A DNA stretch of 64,000 bases from Axinella damicornis. Its lineage: Eukaryota > Porifera > Demospongiae > Axinellida > Axinellidae. Location: NCBI GenBank assembly GCA_963931865.1, contig OZ007509.1:10725625-10789624 (forward strand). The letters are read 5' to 3'. The notes under the pieces were generated by a model. It was not told the origin of the DNA. It ran no database searches and worked only from the letters and a program-made list of their open reading frames with translations. Shown one piece after another: positions 21,644-31,249 of the stretch. The stretch's first letter is position 1. Each line of letters begins with the position of its first letter. A program made the position numbers and the translations under genes.

Positions 21644-21914
21644 AAGTAATAAAAAACATTTGAAAATGTAACAGGATGTAGGGATACCAGAACGGCAAAA
21701 AGTAAGGAAACAAGGCAGGGATGATCGCACAAAACAGTGAAGTATACAACCCCCCTACAGAGATCTTTTTCCATATACGTGTATAATGAAAAAAGATATG
21801 TAGGGGGATTGTATACTTCACTGTTTTGTGCGATCATCCCTGCCTTGTTTCCTTACTTTTTGCCGTTCTGGTATCCCTACATCCTGTTACATTTTCAAAT
21901 GTTTTTTATTACTT
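21644..21914. repeat. 271-bp near-perfect hairpin at the 5' side of the LINE
   Basis: The left arm begins AAGTAATAAAAAACATTTGA. The right arm ends with its exact reverse complement. The first 100-plus bases of the arms show no mismatch that I can find by eye, and only the central 40 bp differ. It ends 135 bp before the LINE start codon, so it could be the LINE 5' UTR, a duplicated LINE end or an independent foldback element. Confidence 0.9.
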
Positions 21915-22049
21915 GTTTATGTCTTTTTTTTTTAGCAGCAGTGCATGCAATTTGCCATCACAGAGCAGATGTCGGTGTCCTCACAAGTAGTAGGAGCCCT
22001 TGCTTTGGTATAATTATGGACAAATTGACTCCTTCGTACACAATCAATA

Positions 22050-25000
22050 ATGACGCGCGGTTGGCGATTTTTGCTCTGTGGTTTGTGGTTCTGTCTTGTG
22101 GTTTTCCGGGTTTCCCACGCCTGTGAATGTAATCCTGATGACAACTCCGAGCTCCTGTTCGCCCCAAGGCAACTTGCCGTTCGATCTCCTGCAGTTTTGT
22201 GTGTCTGGAAGGGGAGTTCACACCTCCGTCCATGGACTCGTCGTCGTTACTCTGTCTGTCTACCGAACAGCTATTGGTTGGTACTGCTAGCGGGAGACGT
22301 CGAGAGCAACCCTGGACCTACGACATATCCATGTACTGTGTGCAATAAAGCGGTGAGGAACAACCAGCGAGGAATCTTCTGCTCTACGTGTGAAAAGTGG
22401 ACTCACGCAAGTTGTTGTGGTGTTTCCCCTGCTGAGTATCGAAGGTTAGGTGAGCATGAGGATGATTCCTGGTTCTGTGCTGGCTGCATGATGGCTGAAC
22501 TACCTTTTTTCAACACATCTGTCAATGTCTGCGATGAAGCGGAGTGTGCATTGTTTGGAAATCAGCAGATAGAAAGGGAGACTGAGCATGTTGAACACTC
22601 AAGGCAGAATGAGAGAAATTTGGTAGTCAGCCACCTGAATATTAGAAGCCTTTTACCCAAGCATGATGAGTTGCAAGTGTTCCTGGAGAGCTATACTAAG
22701 GCATCTGTGTTTGGTTTGAGCGAATCCTGGCTTGATGAAGAAGTGTTGGATGCAGAGTTGGTGGTTGCAGGGTTTACGATGTATAGGAAGGACCGAAACA
22801 GAAAAGGGGGTGGTATACTGGTGTATGTATCTGAAGATGTTAGGAGTGTTAGAAGGCGGGATCTCGAGGATGAGGACATTGAGGCTGCGTGGATTGAAGT
22901 GAAGATGAGGAAAAGGCGGGTCCTTGTATGCAATTTGTATAGACCACCTGGTGCTCCAATAGCATGGATGGACAGCCTTGCAGCAATGGTTGAGACGGCA
23001 GTTCAGGAGAGGATGCCTATCATTATGATGGGAGACTTTAACTGCAATATGCTTTGTCCTGATTCGAAAGCGGTCAGATTGGCAATGGTCATGTCAGAGT
23101 ATGGACTTGTGCAGATGATAAATGGTCCCACTAGAGTGACTGAAAGCTCTGAAACACAGATTGACCTCTTGTTCACAACAGACCAGGACTTAATCGACCG
23201 AGTTGGGTGTGAGGAGCCTTCACTGAGTGACCACAGCTTAATATTTGGTGTACTGGCCGGTGAGGTGGTCAAAAAGAGGCACACCCTACGGATGGTCAGG
23301 AGTTTTCGGGGTTGTGATCTTGATAGATTAGTGGAGGACCTGAGCACGGCACCATGGCATGTGATGGACACTCTGGAAGACATGGACAGTCAGTGGGAAT
23401 ATTGGAAGCAGCTGTTTGGTGAGATTGTTGATTCGCACATTGTACTCAAGAAAGCGAGGGTGAAGAGGAAGTCTCTTCCTTGGATCACCCAGGAAATTCG
23501 TGCAATGATGAGGGCAAGGAGTTACTACTGTACTAAAGCCAAGAGAAGTAAGAAGGTGGAGGACTGGGAGCAGTACAAGAGGCTGAGAAACCGGGTAACA
23601 CAAACACTGAAGAGGGAGAAGTTGTGTTACTTTGAGGGGCTTATGGAGCAGTCAGCTAAGAATCCAAAGAAGGCATGGAAGGAGGTTAATAGGCTGTTGG
23701 GGTGCAAATACAAGTGTGGAATTGATTCCCTGCGAGTGGAGGAAAAGATGCTCACAGATCAGCAGGACATTGCGGAAGAATTTGGCAGATATTTTGCATC
23801 GATAGTCGGAGTATTGGGTGAAGGTGATGGATGTATCAATGCAAGTGGGCAGTTGCTAGCATGTGAGTCAGAGTTTGTGTTTAGCAGAATTGAGGAGGAG
23901 GATGTGTTGAAATTGCTATGTAGTCTGGACCCCAACAAGGCCATAGGGGTGGACAAAATATGTGCCAAACTTCTGCGGACCACTGGACCAGGAATCAGCC
24001 ATAGCCTGACATCTCTATTTAATGCTAGTTTGAAGTGTGGAAAGCTGCCAAATGAGTGGAAGTCGGCACGTATAACTCCTGTACCGAAGGGGGGTGACAA
24101 TGAGAAGGTTGGAAATTTTAGACCTGTGTCGGTGCTGCCAGTAGTCGTGAAGGTCTTTGAGAGGCTAGTCCACCAGCAGCTATATACATACCTTCAAGAA
24201 AACGATCTTTTGCACTCGGCCCAGTTTGGATTCAGGCCTGGCCATTCCACTCAGGATGCCTTGGTGAGTCTAGTGGATGAGTGGAGGGAAGCACTGGACA
24301 AGGACATGCTTGTAGGGTCTGTCTTCTTAGACTTCAGTAAAGCGTTTGACATGGTGGATCACTCCATATTGTTGCAGAAACTCTCTTGGTATGGTGTGAG
24401 AGGTGGAGAGCTGAAGTGGTTTGAAGGATATTTGGAGGGGAGAAGGCAAAGGGTGTGTGTAGGTGACGCTACTTCGGAATGGGCTGACATAAGGAGAGGA
24501 GTGCCGCAAGGGTCAATTCTCGGTCCGTTACTCTTCATTTTGTATGCTAATGACCTGACTCGAACTATACATCAGAGTAAGGTGAAGCAATATGCCGACG
24601 ACACCACCATGTCATTAGTGAGCAGTGATGCAAGTCGGTTGGAGGAAGGTTTGGTGGATGATCTTGAGGGTGTGGCTAGGTGGGTGGAAGCAAACAAATT
24701 GCAGTTGAATGTAAAGAAAACCAAGTTGTTGCTGTTGAGTAGGAAGCGGAGAGCACGTGAGTTGGAGAATGTTGAGGTACAAATTGATGGCCAGAAAATA
24801 GAGAGGAGCAAGACTGTGAAGTGCCTGGGAGTGTTACTGGACGATGGGCTAACGTGGAAGGATCAGGTTCAAAGTGTGCGGAAGCGGTGTTTTGTTGGAC
24901 TGGCTAAGTTGAGGAGGCTGAAGGATGTGCTGCCACCTGATACGAAGAAGAAAATCTACAACGCCACTGTACTGCCACACTTAGATTATTGTTCTGTAGT

Positions 25001-25424
25001 GTGGCAGGAGTGTACACAAGACATGAGGAAGCGGCTAGAGAGGGTTCAGAACTATGGGATGCGCATCATCCTCTCCCAGCCACCCAGAACTCCAAGCAAG
25101 GGGTTAAGGCAAAAGATGAACTGGATGACTCTGGAGAAAAGAAGGGAAATGAGTCGGCTGACACTAGTTCGGAGGTGTGTGCTGAACATTGCTCCGCAGT
25201 GCTTGAGTGGAAGACTGAAGACCAATGCTGAGATTGGGAGACGGGTGACACGGGGTCATGATAACTGTAAACTTTATGTACCCCAAGTTAAGACGGAGTG
25301 GGGGCATAAGTCTTTCACATTCAAGGGGATACAGGAGTGGAACAGCCTTCCACCCGAGATTAGGACCCTGAGATCGTCTACAGCATTCAGAACAAAACTT
25401 CGGACTTACATGTTTAATAGATAA
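22050..25424 (+). CDS. LINE (CR1/L2-like) polyprotein with signal peptide, 2A, PHD, endonuclease and RT
   Basis: This is an uninterrupted ORF of 1124 codons. Residues 1-25 form a hydrophobic signal-like N-terminus (FLLCGLWFCLVVF). Residues 82-90 are GDVESNPGP, a 2A ribosome-skipping motif. A PHD finger follows with C95, C98, C111, C114, H119, C122, C143 and C146. The apurinic endonuclease spans about 190-400, with N197, E225, GDFN at 328-331 and SDH at 393-395. The reverse transcriptase spans about 615-900, with DFSKAFD at 761-767, GVPQGSILGPLLF at 817-829 and YADD at 848-851. The C-terminal DYCSVVW and WNSLP motifs are typical of CR1/Jockey-group LINEs. All catalytic motifs are present, so the ORF may be active or very young. 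No separate ORF1 is seen. Confidence 0.95.
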   Translation: MTRGWRFLLCGLWFCLVVFRVSHACECNPDDNSELLFAPRQLAVRSPAVLCVWKGSSHLRPWTRRRYSVCLPNSYWLVLLAGDVESNPGPTTYPCTVCNKAVRNNQRGIFCSTCEKWTHASCCGVSPAEYRRLGEHEDDSWFCAGCMMAELPFFNTSVNVCDEAECALFGNQQIERETEHVEHSRQNERNLVVSHLNIRSLLPKHDELQVFLESYTKASVFGLSESWLDEEVLDAELVVAGFTMYRKDRNRKGGGILVYVSEDVRSVRRRDLEDEDIEAAWIEVKMRKRRVLVCNLYRPPGAPIAWMDSLAAMVETAVQERMPIIMMGDFNCNMLCPDSKAVRLAMVMSEYGLVQMINGPTRVTESSETQIDLLFTTDQDLIDRVGCEEPSLSDHSLIFGVLAGEVVKKRHTLRMVRSFRGCDLDRLVEDLSTAPWHVMDTLEDMDSQWEYWKQLFGEIVDSHIVLKKARVKRKSLPWITQEIRAMMRARSYYCTKAKRSKKVEDWEQYKRLRNRVTQTLKREKLCYFEGLMEQSAKNPKKAWKEVNRLLGCKYKCGIDSLRVEEKMLTDQQDIAEEFGRYFASIVGVLGEGDGCINASGQLLACESEFVFSRIEEEDVLKLLCSLDPNKAIGVDKICAKLLRTTGPGISHSLTSLFNASLKCGKLPNEWKSARITPVPKGGDNEKVGNFRPVSVLPVVVKVFERLVHQQLYTYLQENDLLHSAQFGFRPGHSTQDALVSLVDEWREALDKDMLVGSVFLDFSKAFDMVDHSILLQKLSWYGVRGGELKWFEGYLEGRRQRVCVGDATSEWADIRRGVPQGSILGPLLFILYANDLTRTIHQSKVKQYADDTTMSLVSSDASRLEEGLVDDLEGVARWVEANKLQLNVKKTKLLLLSRKRRARELENVEVQIDGQKIERSKTVKCLGVLLDDGLTWKDQVQSVRKRCFVGLAKLRRLKDVLPPDTKKKIYNATVLPHLDYCSVVWQECTQDMRKRLERVQNYGMRIILSQPPRTPSKGLRQKMNWMTLEKRREMSRLTLVRRCVLNIAPQCLSGRLKTNAEIGRRVTRGHDNCKLYVPQVKTEWGHKSFTFKGIQEWNSLPPEIRTLRSSTAFRTKLRTYMFNR
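22293..22319 (+). other. 2A (StopGo) ribosome-skipping peptide
   Basis: LLAGDVESNPGP at residues 79-90 of the LINE ORF fits the 2A consensus D-(V/I)-E-x-N-P-G-P. In the family, the ribosome fails to join the last Gly and Pro, so an N-terminal peptide of 89 residues carrying the signal-like sequence would be released from the PHD-endonuclease-RT protein. The motif is seen directly; skipping is inferred from known 2A behaviour. Confidence 0.9.
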
Positions 25425-25674
25425 TGATAAGTTGAGGTTTTGTAATCTTTGTAGGCAATTTGTGTGGTGTACTGTATTATGTGTTTTGATTTTGTACTTA
25501 ATTGTGTGTATGTGCAGGATTGTATGTGTTTTGATTTTGTACTTAATTTTGTAATTTTGTAGACGAATGAGCAGTTATTGTGTGTACTGTATGTGCAGGA
25601 CTCCCTGGAGGACCAGCCAGGTGGCTGAAGGGACATTTCCTGTCTAAAATTAAAATTTATCTATCTATCTATCT
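25425..25674 (+). mobile_element. LINE 3' UTR and (ATCT)n tail
   Basis: The region after the stop has a duplicated GTGTTTTGATTTTGTACTTA segment. It ends in TTAAAATTTATCTATCTATC with a short ATCT tail at 25657-25674. Simple tandem 3' tails of this sort are usual for CR1/L2-group elements. It marks the 3' end of the copy. Confidence 0.75.
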
Positions 25675-26807
25675 CCGGTATTCACATTGGCTGAAGAATC
25701 AGACCCAAGTCAACCCTTTTCTGGATGGATACTAAGGCAGTAATCCCTGTCTGAACTCTGAAGACCATAGCTAATATTATTAGCTATACCGGAAGTAGCA
25801 AGATTTATATATTGTTGAGTCTTTAGATACGCATTCAGCCCTCTCACAGAACACAGTAGGTAGTAACATACATAAATTATACGCAGATTAACCAGAGTTT
25901 AGAATTTACCTAGGTTTTATGAAGTACGAAATTTAAGGTGGCGGGATACCGGAAGGGGCGTGGTTAACAGTCCAGACTCAACAACTCAACGCCGGCTGCA
26001 TGCATTAGACTACAGCCACAAAACCTGGAACATGAATAGAGAACTGCCACACGAACTCACACAACACAAAAACGATGATGGATCACCTTGCGCAGCTTGC
26101 GTGACAACGCTATACTAGCGATCAAAGCGTGCACAATTTTCTAACCAAACGCTGCCTCACCAAGAACCCGCGAGTCTAAAACAGCACGATCTCCGAATAC
26201 TCTTTAGTATACTCTAGTGACAGACCGAGTTCTTTTTTGGCAAATCTCTTTCGGTTTTTTCGAACACAGCAAACAACTGGAAAAATACCGTAGTGTTTCA
26301 CATTCCATGCTACTCTGGACACGCAAACTTTTTTGGAAAACGTTTAGCGGTTAAATTTTATAACTCAGGCCCTGCCCTGTCCATTTTTCAGTATTTTGGT
26401 GGATAAGCCGGTTGAAGTATATGGCTACTGAATTTTATTTTTGGTTAGAAAAAATCACTGTTATATACACGCATGCGCGCGTGCAATCACAAATGATTAT
26501 TGCCGCGGGGCAGCTAGGTGAATGAACTTCACAGTCCAGCCCCACAAAGCTACTTGTCAGACATACATATAAAAATAAGCTGGATCTGTCCTGCAGAAGG
26601 ATAGGGAGTGCTACGACCCACATGTGAGTAGGGGAAAATCATCAAACAACAACGACAACCAAAGAGCCGCTCAACAGGAGAGCATCCAGTCCTGGCAGCA
26701 GCACCAGCCCCTGAAGGAAGCAGGATTATCAATCTTGAACAGCTTGTATCCTTCGTCACCAACATAGGGTCTCATTCAAAGTCCCATGGGAATGTATATA
26801 TCTTTGA
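25675..26807. other. Stretch without recognised genes
   Basis: No conserved exon, RNA gene or clear repeat was recognised. The segment near 26580-26760 may be degraded coding sequence of the Mutator-like element downstream, but the match is too weak to call. Confidence 0.4.
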
Positions 26808-27083
26808 TTGGTGAGACGTCCCGCAATGATATGGCATCTGTTCTCAGTGCAAAATGTGTCTGCCATTGACAAATGCTGGTGGCAGTCTCTTGAAGAGTCG
26901 ATGAGAGAGGAGGCTGCAGAGGAAGAGAAGAGAATAGCTATAGAGAAAGGGTCTTATCATGAGGGGGTTCCGTCTATTACAGTTACTTTGGATGCAGGTT
27001 GGAGCAAGCGCTCACATAAACATAGTTACAACGCTATATCAGTCAGGAGTAGAAATTATTGTGGGAATGGAATCCAGAAGTGA
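26808..27083 (+). pseudogene. Mutator-like transposase fragment of metazoan type
   Basis: The translation contains EEAAEEEKRIAIEKGSYHEG, VPSITVTLDAGWSKRSHKHS and YNA. The VD/LDAGWSKRSHKHSYNA stretch is the first acidic-residue region of the Mutator-like transposase domain found in many invertebrate genomes. The frame is open for about 90 codons, and the downstream part of the transposase is missing. A YqaJ exonuclease relic of the same transposon type follows at 28131. A foldback repeat and G/C-rich sequence lie between them, so the original element is broken. Confidence 0.65.
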
Positions 27084-27690
27084 TATGATTGGCCAATTGG
27101 AGGGGTTTATACACCTGTAAATTTCATGTAGTTACAGCGTTATACATTTAGCATCATAGATAGACAGTAGATATAGACTATAGATAGCTACCTCAATGTA
27201 CAGTTCATGATTCGGTCTTGCGCACAAGCGTCTTTGCGTGTGAGCGCTGTAGCCAGACGAGCGTGGAGCAGGACTTCGGACTTGGTCGTCTTTCGTACGT
27301 CTTACCTCCGTAAGTGTCATGGGGCGGGGCAAATTTCGTGCAATCCCAGAGTCTGGTTCCGCTTCGGAGTCACAGTCCCAAACACGAGGCACGAGTAATC
27401 GAGTTGTCGGTTAGCGGATGGCGAGAGCAGCTGCTATAAAACTCACCCATCTCTGCACGAAGTCTTTCTGACTGAACAGTTGCTAACTGTTTCGGTTGCT
27501 AATACAGAAAGCGATTTGATTCGCTACCAGCTGTATAGTATAAATACCTTAAACGATGAAACCCTCGGGGCCTACGGGATTTAGATCCCCTTGGAAACCT
27601 ATAGACACCCTTGCGCTTCGCGCGCGGGTATCTATATAGTTTCCGCGGGGCTCTAAATCCCGTAGACCCCTCGGTTTCATCGTTTAACTG
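27060..27690. repeat. Foldback repeat, copy B of the 6170 family
   Basis: The leader (GATTGGCCAATTGGAGGGG, TTTAGCATCATAGATAGAC) matches copy A. A palindrome at about 27548-27687 runs from AAACGATGAAACCCTCGGGG to CCCCTCGGTTTCATCGTTTA with arms of about 60 bp. Compared with copy A, some 280 bp of extra sequence lie between leader and palindrome. That extra part includes a short open frame starting MGRGKFRAIPESGSASESQS at 27318. Confidence 0.65.
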
Positions 27691-27884
27691 TATGTTGGTG
27701 TCAGAAACAAATACTGCAGTGTGTGTGTAAGGGCCGAGACAAAGGGAGAAGAACCACCACAGCATGAATGCCACAAAAATTGGGATGGGTCATCTTCCTC
27801 TATGGAAACTGACATCAATACATTAATGTGTGTCTGTGTGTGAAGGAAGTGGGATTTTCGTGGGGCGGGACTAGACTAATGACG

Positions 27885-27998
27885 CGCAAAGCGGATGCAA
27901 TCGGGGAGCAGCAGTAGAAGGGGGAGAGCAGCTGAAGCGGACACAATCAGAGAGCAGCAGCTGAAGCGGACGCAAACGGCGAGCAGCAGCTCTGCACA
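27885..27998. repeat. Tandem AGCAGCAGCTGAAGCGGACG repeats
   Basis: Three to four units of about 35 bp share GAGAGCAGCAGCTGAAGCGG and ACGCAAACGG/ACACAATCAG. Confidence 0.75.
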
Positions 27999-28130
27999 GA
28001 GAGCTGTTCTGTTTGGCGCCGGATTACTCACTACGTTAATCAGTGTGTGGACAGATTGCCAAGCGCAGGAGTGACACCAAGGTAGCTAGCTAATCTGGTC
28101 AAAACACTTCTTTATACTTCCTTCAAGGGA

Positions 28131-28690
28131 ACTGATGCCACTAAGTGGGCCAAGAGCCAGACAATCAAAGAGTGCTTACCAAAACCAGCAATTGTGGTCT
28201 GCAAAAGTGGACTGGTCTTTCATTGTTTGCACCACTGGCTTGGTGCCAGTCCAGATGGTCTTGTGTATGACCCAAAATGGATTGTGGAAAAATAAGAAGC
28301 CATACGCTGTGAGGACAATGAGTCTTTGGGAGGCTGCCTCACAAAGGAAGGACTTCTGCTTAGCCCAGACGGTCTCTGTCTCTGAAGCGGACACACAATC
28401 ATTACTACCAAGTCCAGGCAGCAATGTCCTGCACAGGACGGTAGTGGCGTGATCTGGTTGTTTGCACATTCAACAGTCGATCTTCACATGGAGCGGGTCG
28501 TGCTTGGATTCCGAGTTCTGGAAATCAGTCATGTGTCACCTTCACTCCTACTTTTCTGCTATTCTCCCAGAACTTGTTGTTCCTTACTTGCAGAAAGGGG
28601 GAATACGGGAGCCCTCAGAGTGGCTGCATGATCCAGATTCGTGGGAGACACACAGATATCTGGTAGTAGCGCTACTGTTGTGAACCCCTA
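28131..28690 (+). pseudogene. YqaJ-type exonuclease domain of a transposon, degraded
   Basis: The translation shows FHCLHHWLGASPDGLVYDPK, the substrate-site region of YqaJ/lambda-exonuclease-like domains (HPWLGASPDGLV). After stops and a frame change it continues as VIWLFAHSTVDLHMERVVLD, SEFWKSVM and then ILPELVVPYLQKGG, which matches the C-terminal half of transposon-encoded YqaJ proteins. The EIKCP catalytic strand is lost. At least three frame disruptions make it a relic. It is probably part of the same element as the Mutator-like fragment upstream. Confidence 0.7.
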
Positions 28691-29358
28691 GCCCTGCGTT
28701 GGTCATAATTTATCAGTGAATACTTCATTGTAGCTACTTCATCATGGATATACGGGTACAAGAATTATCAATGATTTGCTAGCCTAGAAACAACTAAAAA
28801 GACCTCTAAACAGTATGTGCACGTACCTTTTCCCTCTGTCAGAAGTGTTTCCGCCTTCTGGTTGCTGGCATGGCGGCAGTACAGCTGTACAGTCGATCGA
28901 ATCGAGTTTATGGGGTGCCACGTGCAGAATAGAAGTTATAATTGTTACGTTAAATTTGATGTTACGGTAACTTCCGGTGTAATTAAACGCGCGTAGCGCC
29001 GACCTCGAAGTACGAAATTATGTAAACACAACGGCGCAAGACACTTCTAATTCAGCGATCTTGAGTAATAATTACGTTCGTTGCTAAGTGATCGCGCATG
29101 CGTACAAACGAGAAAATGGCGTGACTAAAGAAGCCATAGTTATTGAGTGGGCAGCTGCAGCCGCCTGGTGAAAACTTGGAGGTTGCGAAAAAGCGATGGC
29201 CAGGTGCACTACTCGGTGTGAAATGCTGCTGGTTCGTGCGAAAACCATCATGAGAGATTGAGGCGACGCTGAGCTAGCCCGTCTGAAGAAAGAAGAAAGA
29301 AGAAGAAGAAGAAGAAGAAAGAAAAACAATTTGCCCGTTTTGCGAGTACCTGGTGTGG
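28691..29358. other. Stretch without recognised genes
   Basis: The right end holds a (GAA)n-rich run at 29284-29322. No conserved exon was seen. Confidence 0.45.
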
Positions 29359-30536
29359 TATGGAACGTTTTTTGTTTCAAAATTCAATGCCTCAAAATTC
29401 AATGAAAAAACAGAGATTACAGAGAGTGTAACGGATCTGAGGTCAGGATACTAGTGCATTGAATTGTTCTTCGCACACACCGTTGAATGTTTCAGCAAGC
29501 ATCATGGAAGTCTTGGATTACCATTGAACGTTTCAGCGAGTATCATTGAAGTTCTGGATTCCCATTGAACGTTTCAGCTATCATTGAATCGTATTACCGG
29601 TCCATTGAATCAAACTTCAGCTATCGTTGAAGTGTCATTGCTAATTCATTGAATTTTTTTTCACTCGCCATTGAATCAAACTGTAGCAGCATTGAATTGA
29701 AATACTACTTCATTGAATTCAACTGTTCTGTGCTATTGAATAATTGTACCGTTGCACTTTGTTTCAAAATTCAATGCCTCAAAGTTCAATGCCAAACGTA
29801 AGATTACAGGAATATACATTGAATTGAAATACTACTTCTTTGAATTGAAACCACTTCTTCCACTGAATTCAACTGTATTGAATTTCTGTGCATTGAATAA
29901 TTGTTGTACCGTTGCACTACGTTTCAAAATTCAATGCCTCAAAGTTCAATGCCAAATGTAAGATTACAGGAATATACAGTTAATGTAACGGACTTTCGGG
30001 AACGGATTCCATACCCTAATGACAGTTGGAACGTGAGTATGAGAACGGCTGCTCGGGATCTCTGGAATGGACGCAGCGTAGAGCACACTGGAGCTCCTGA
30101 ATGCAGCTAATTCGTAATCAATTGGTAGATAACAGGCTTCACTGAGGTCTTTTTTAGCAACCAGGGATGAGTGTAAACCTGGTCTATGGACTGGACTGGA
30201 CGGGACTGGCCAAAACAGCTGTATGCAGACAGCAAACGCCTAGCTACCACACCGACTGTTGAAATTTGTATCAAATTATGGAAATGCCACACTGCTAGAA
30301 TGAGGCTACCTGAACAAACGCTGTAAGGACTGCTAAATGAAAAGTAGCCATAATACATGCTGCATTGGGTCCATAGAAAATTGACTCTAGGGATATACCT
30401 ACAGAGATAGCTATACAGGGATAACAAACAACTGATTAGTCCCAGGGTCCAGGGTTGAAGAGTTTGCGTATTCCATTGTAAACCTCAGCATTTCATTTTT
30501 GGTATGTCCGTCAAGGCATGGTTTCTGTCCTGGGAA
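29359..30536 (+). repeat. Left 1178-bp inverted arm
   Basis: It matches 36812-37980 in inverted orientation. The only length difference that I can see is a 9-bp segment (GAAGTCTTG near 29507-29515) missing from the right arm. Its inner end breaks off within the exon sequence encoding FHFWYVRQGMVSVLG. Confidence 0.92.
29380..29960. repeat. Subterminal ATTGAAT motif cluster
   Basis: CATTGAAT, ATTCAATG or close variants occur about two dozen times in both orientations in 580 bp. Larger duplicated modules share TTTCAAAATTCAATGCCTCA (three times) and TGAATTGAAATACTACTT. The mirror set lies at 37385-37960. Dense subterminal motifs of this kind are usually transposase binding sites. Confidence 0.8.
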
Positions 30537-30556
30537 TTAAAATTGGTAACTCGGTG

Positions 30557-31175
30557 TAGATTGGTCCTGGCCCTGTCACGCCGTGGACAGTCCCCCCTGA
30601 AAAGCGGTCCCCCCGGACTGTCCACGGCTGAATAATCGGTCCCCCCGGACCAAATATCGCAGCCATACCTAGGTCCCCCCTTGCTGTAGATGGTCCCACC
30701 CCATAGATGCATGATCTGTTACGAGCACTTGGCGCGCGGCGGGGTACGTACAGGTAAGCAAAGATCAGTACTTATAGAGGCTACACAGGCTACGAAGGAA
30801 TGGTTTTGCAGCATTAAAATTATCTTCGTTGCATACTCTGAGCTAAACCGTGTGAGAACGAGTACGAGTAGCTATCATGCATGCGTGACTTATAAATACG
30901 TTCAGGAGCGTTATGGGCTCCTGATAGTGTAACTTGGACTACATGGCCTCCTGATGGAAGGTGCAGACTCTCCATTCGCGTCTGTTTACGCTTCCTCGCT
31001 TCATAGTTGACCCTCCAGTGAATATTTGTGACTTAGGCTAGCGAACAACTAGTAGGACCAATTACGGCAAAGGGGGACTGCTTACAGCACCATGGATGGT
31101 CCCTGGGGGGACCAAATATTCTGTCGTGGACAGTCCGGGGGGACCGCTTTTGGGGGGGACCAATTATAGTATGAC
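30557..31175. repeat. G-rich foldback with GGTCCCCCC motifs
   Basis: The left part holds AGCGGTCCCCCCGGACTGTC and CACGG. The right part holds its mirror GACAGTCCGGGGGGACCGCT. GGTCCCC or GGGGACC occurs about nine times. The ends GTAGATTGGTCC and GGACCAATTATAG are also inverted. It is nested in the 8.6-kb element. Confidence 0.7.
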
Positions 31176-31211
31176 AGCCCTACCTTAAAGGGACGTTATC
31201 AAACAAACGTT

Positions 31212-31249
31212 GGGGGGGGGGGGGGGGGGGGGGGGGGAGAGGGGGGGGG
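31212..31249. repeat. Poly(G) tract, 26 nt plus 9 nt
   Basis: A run of 26 G, then AGA, then nine G. Confidence 0.95.

Noticed and set aside
22293..22319. Viral origin because of the 2A peptide
   Set aside because: The whole ORF is a LINE with PHD, endonuclease and RT domains. 2A motifs are known in such elements, so no virus is needed.
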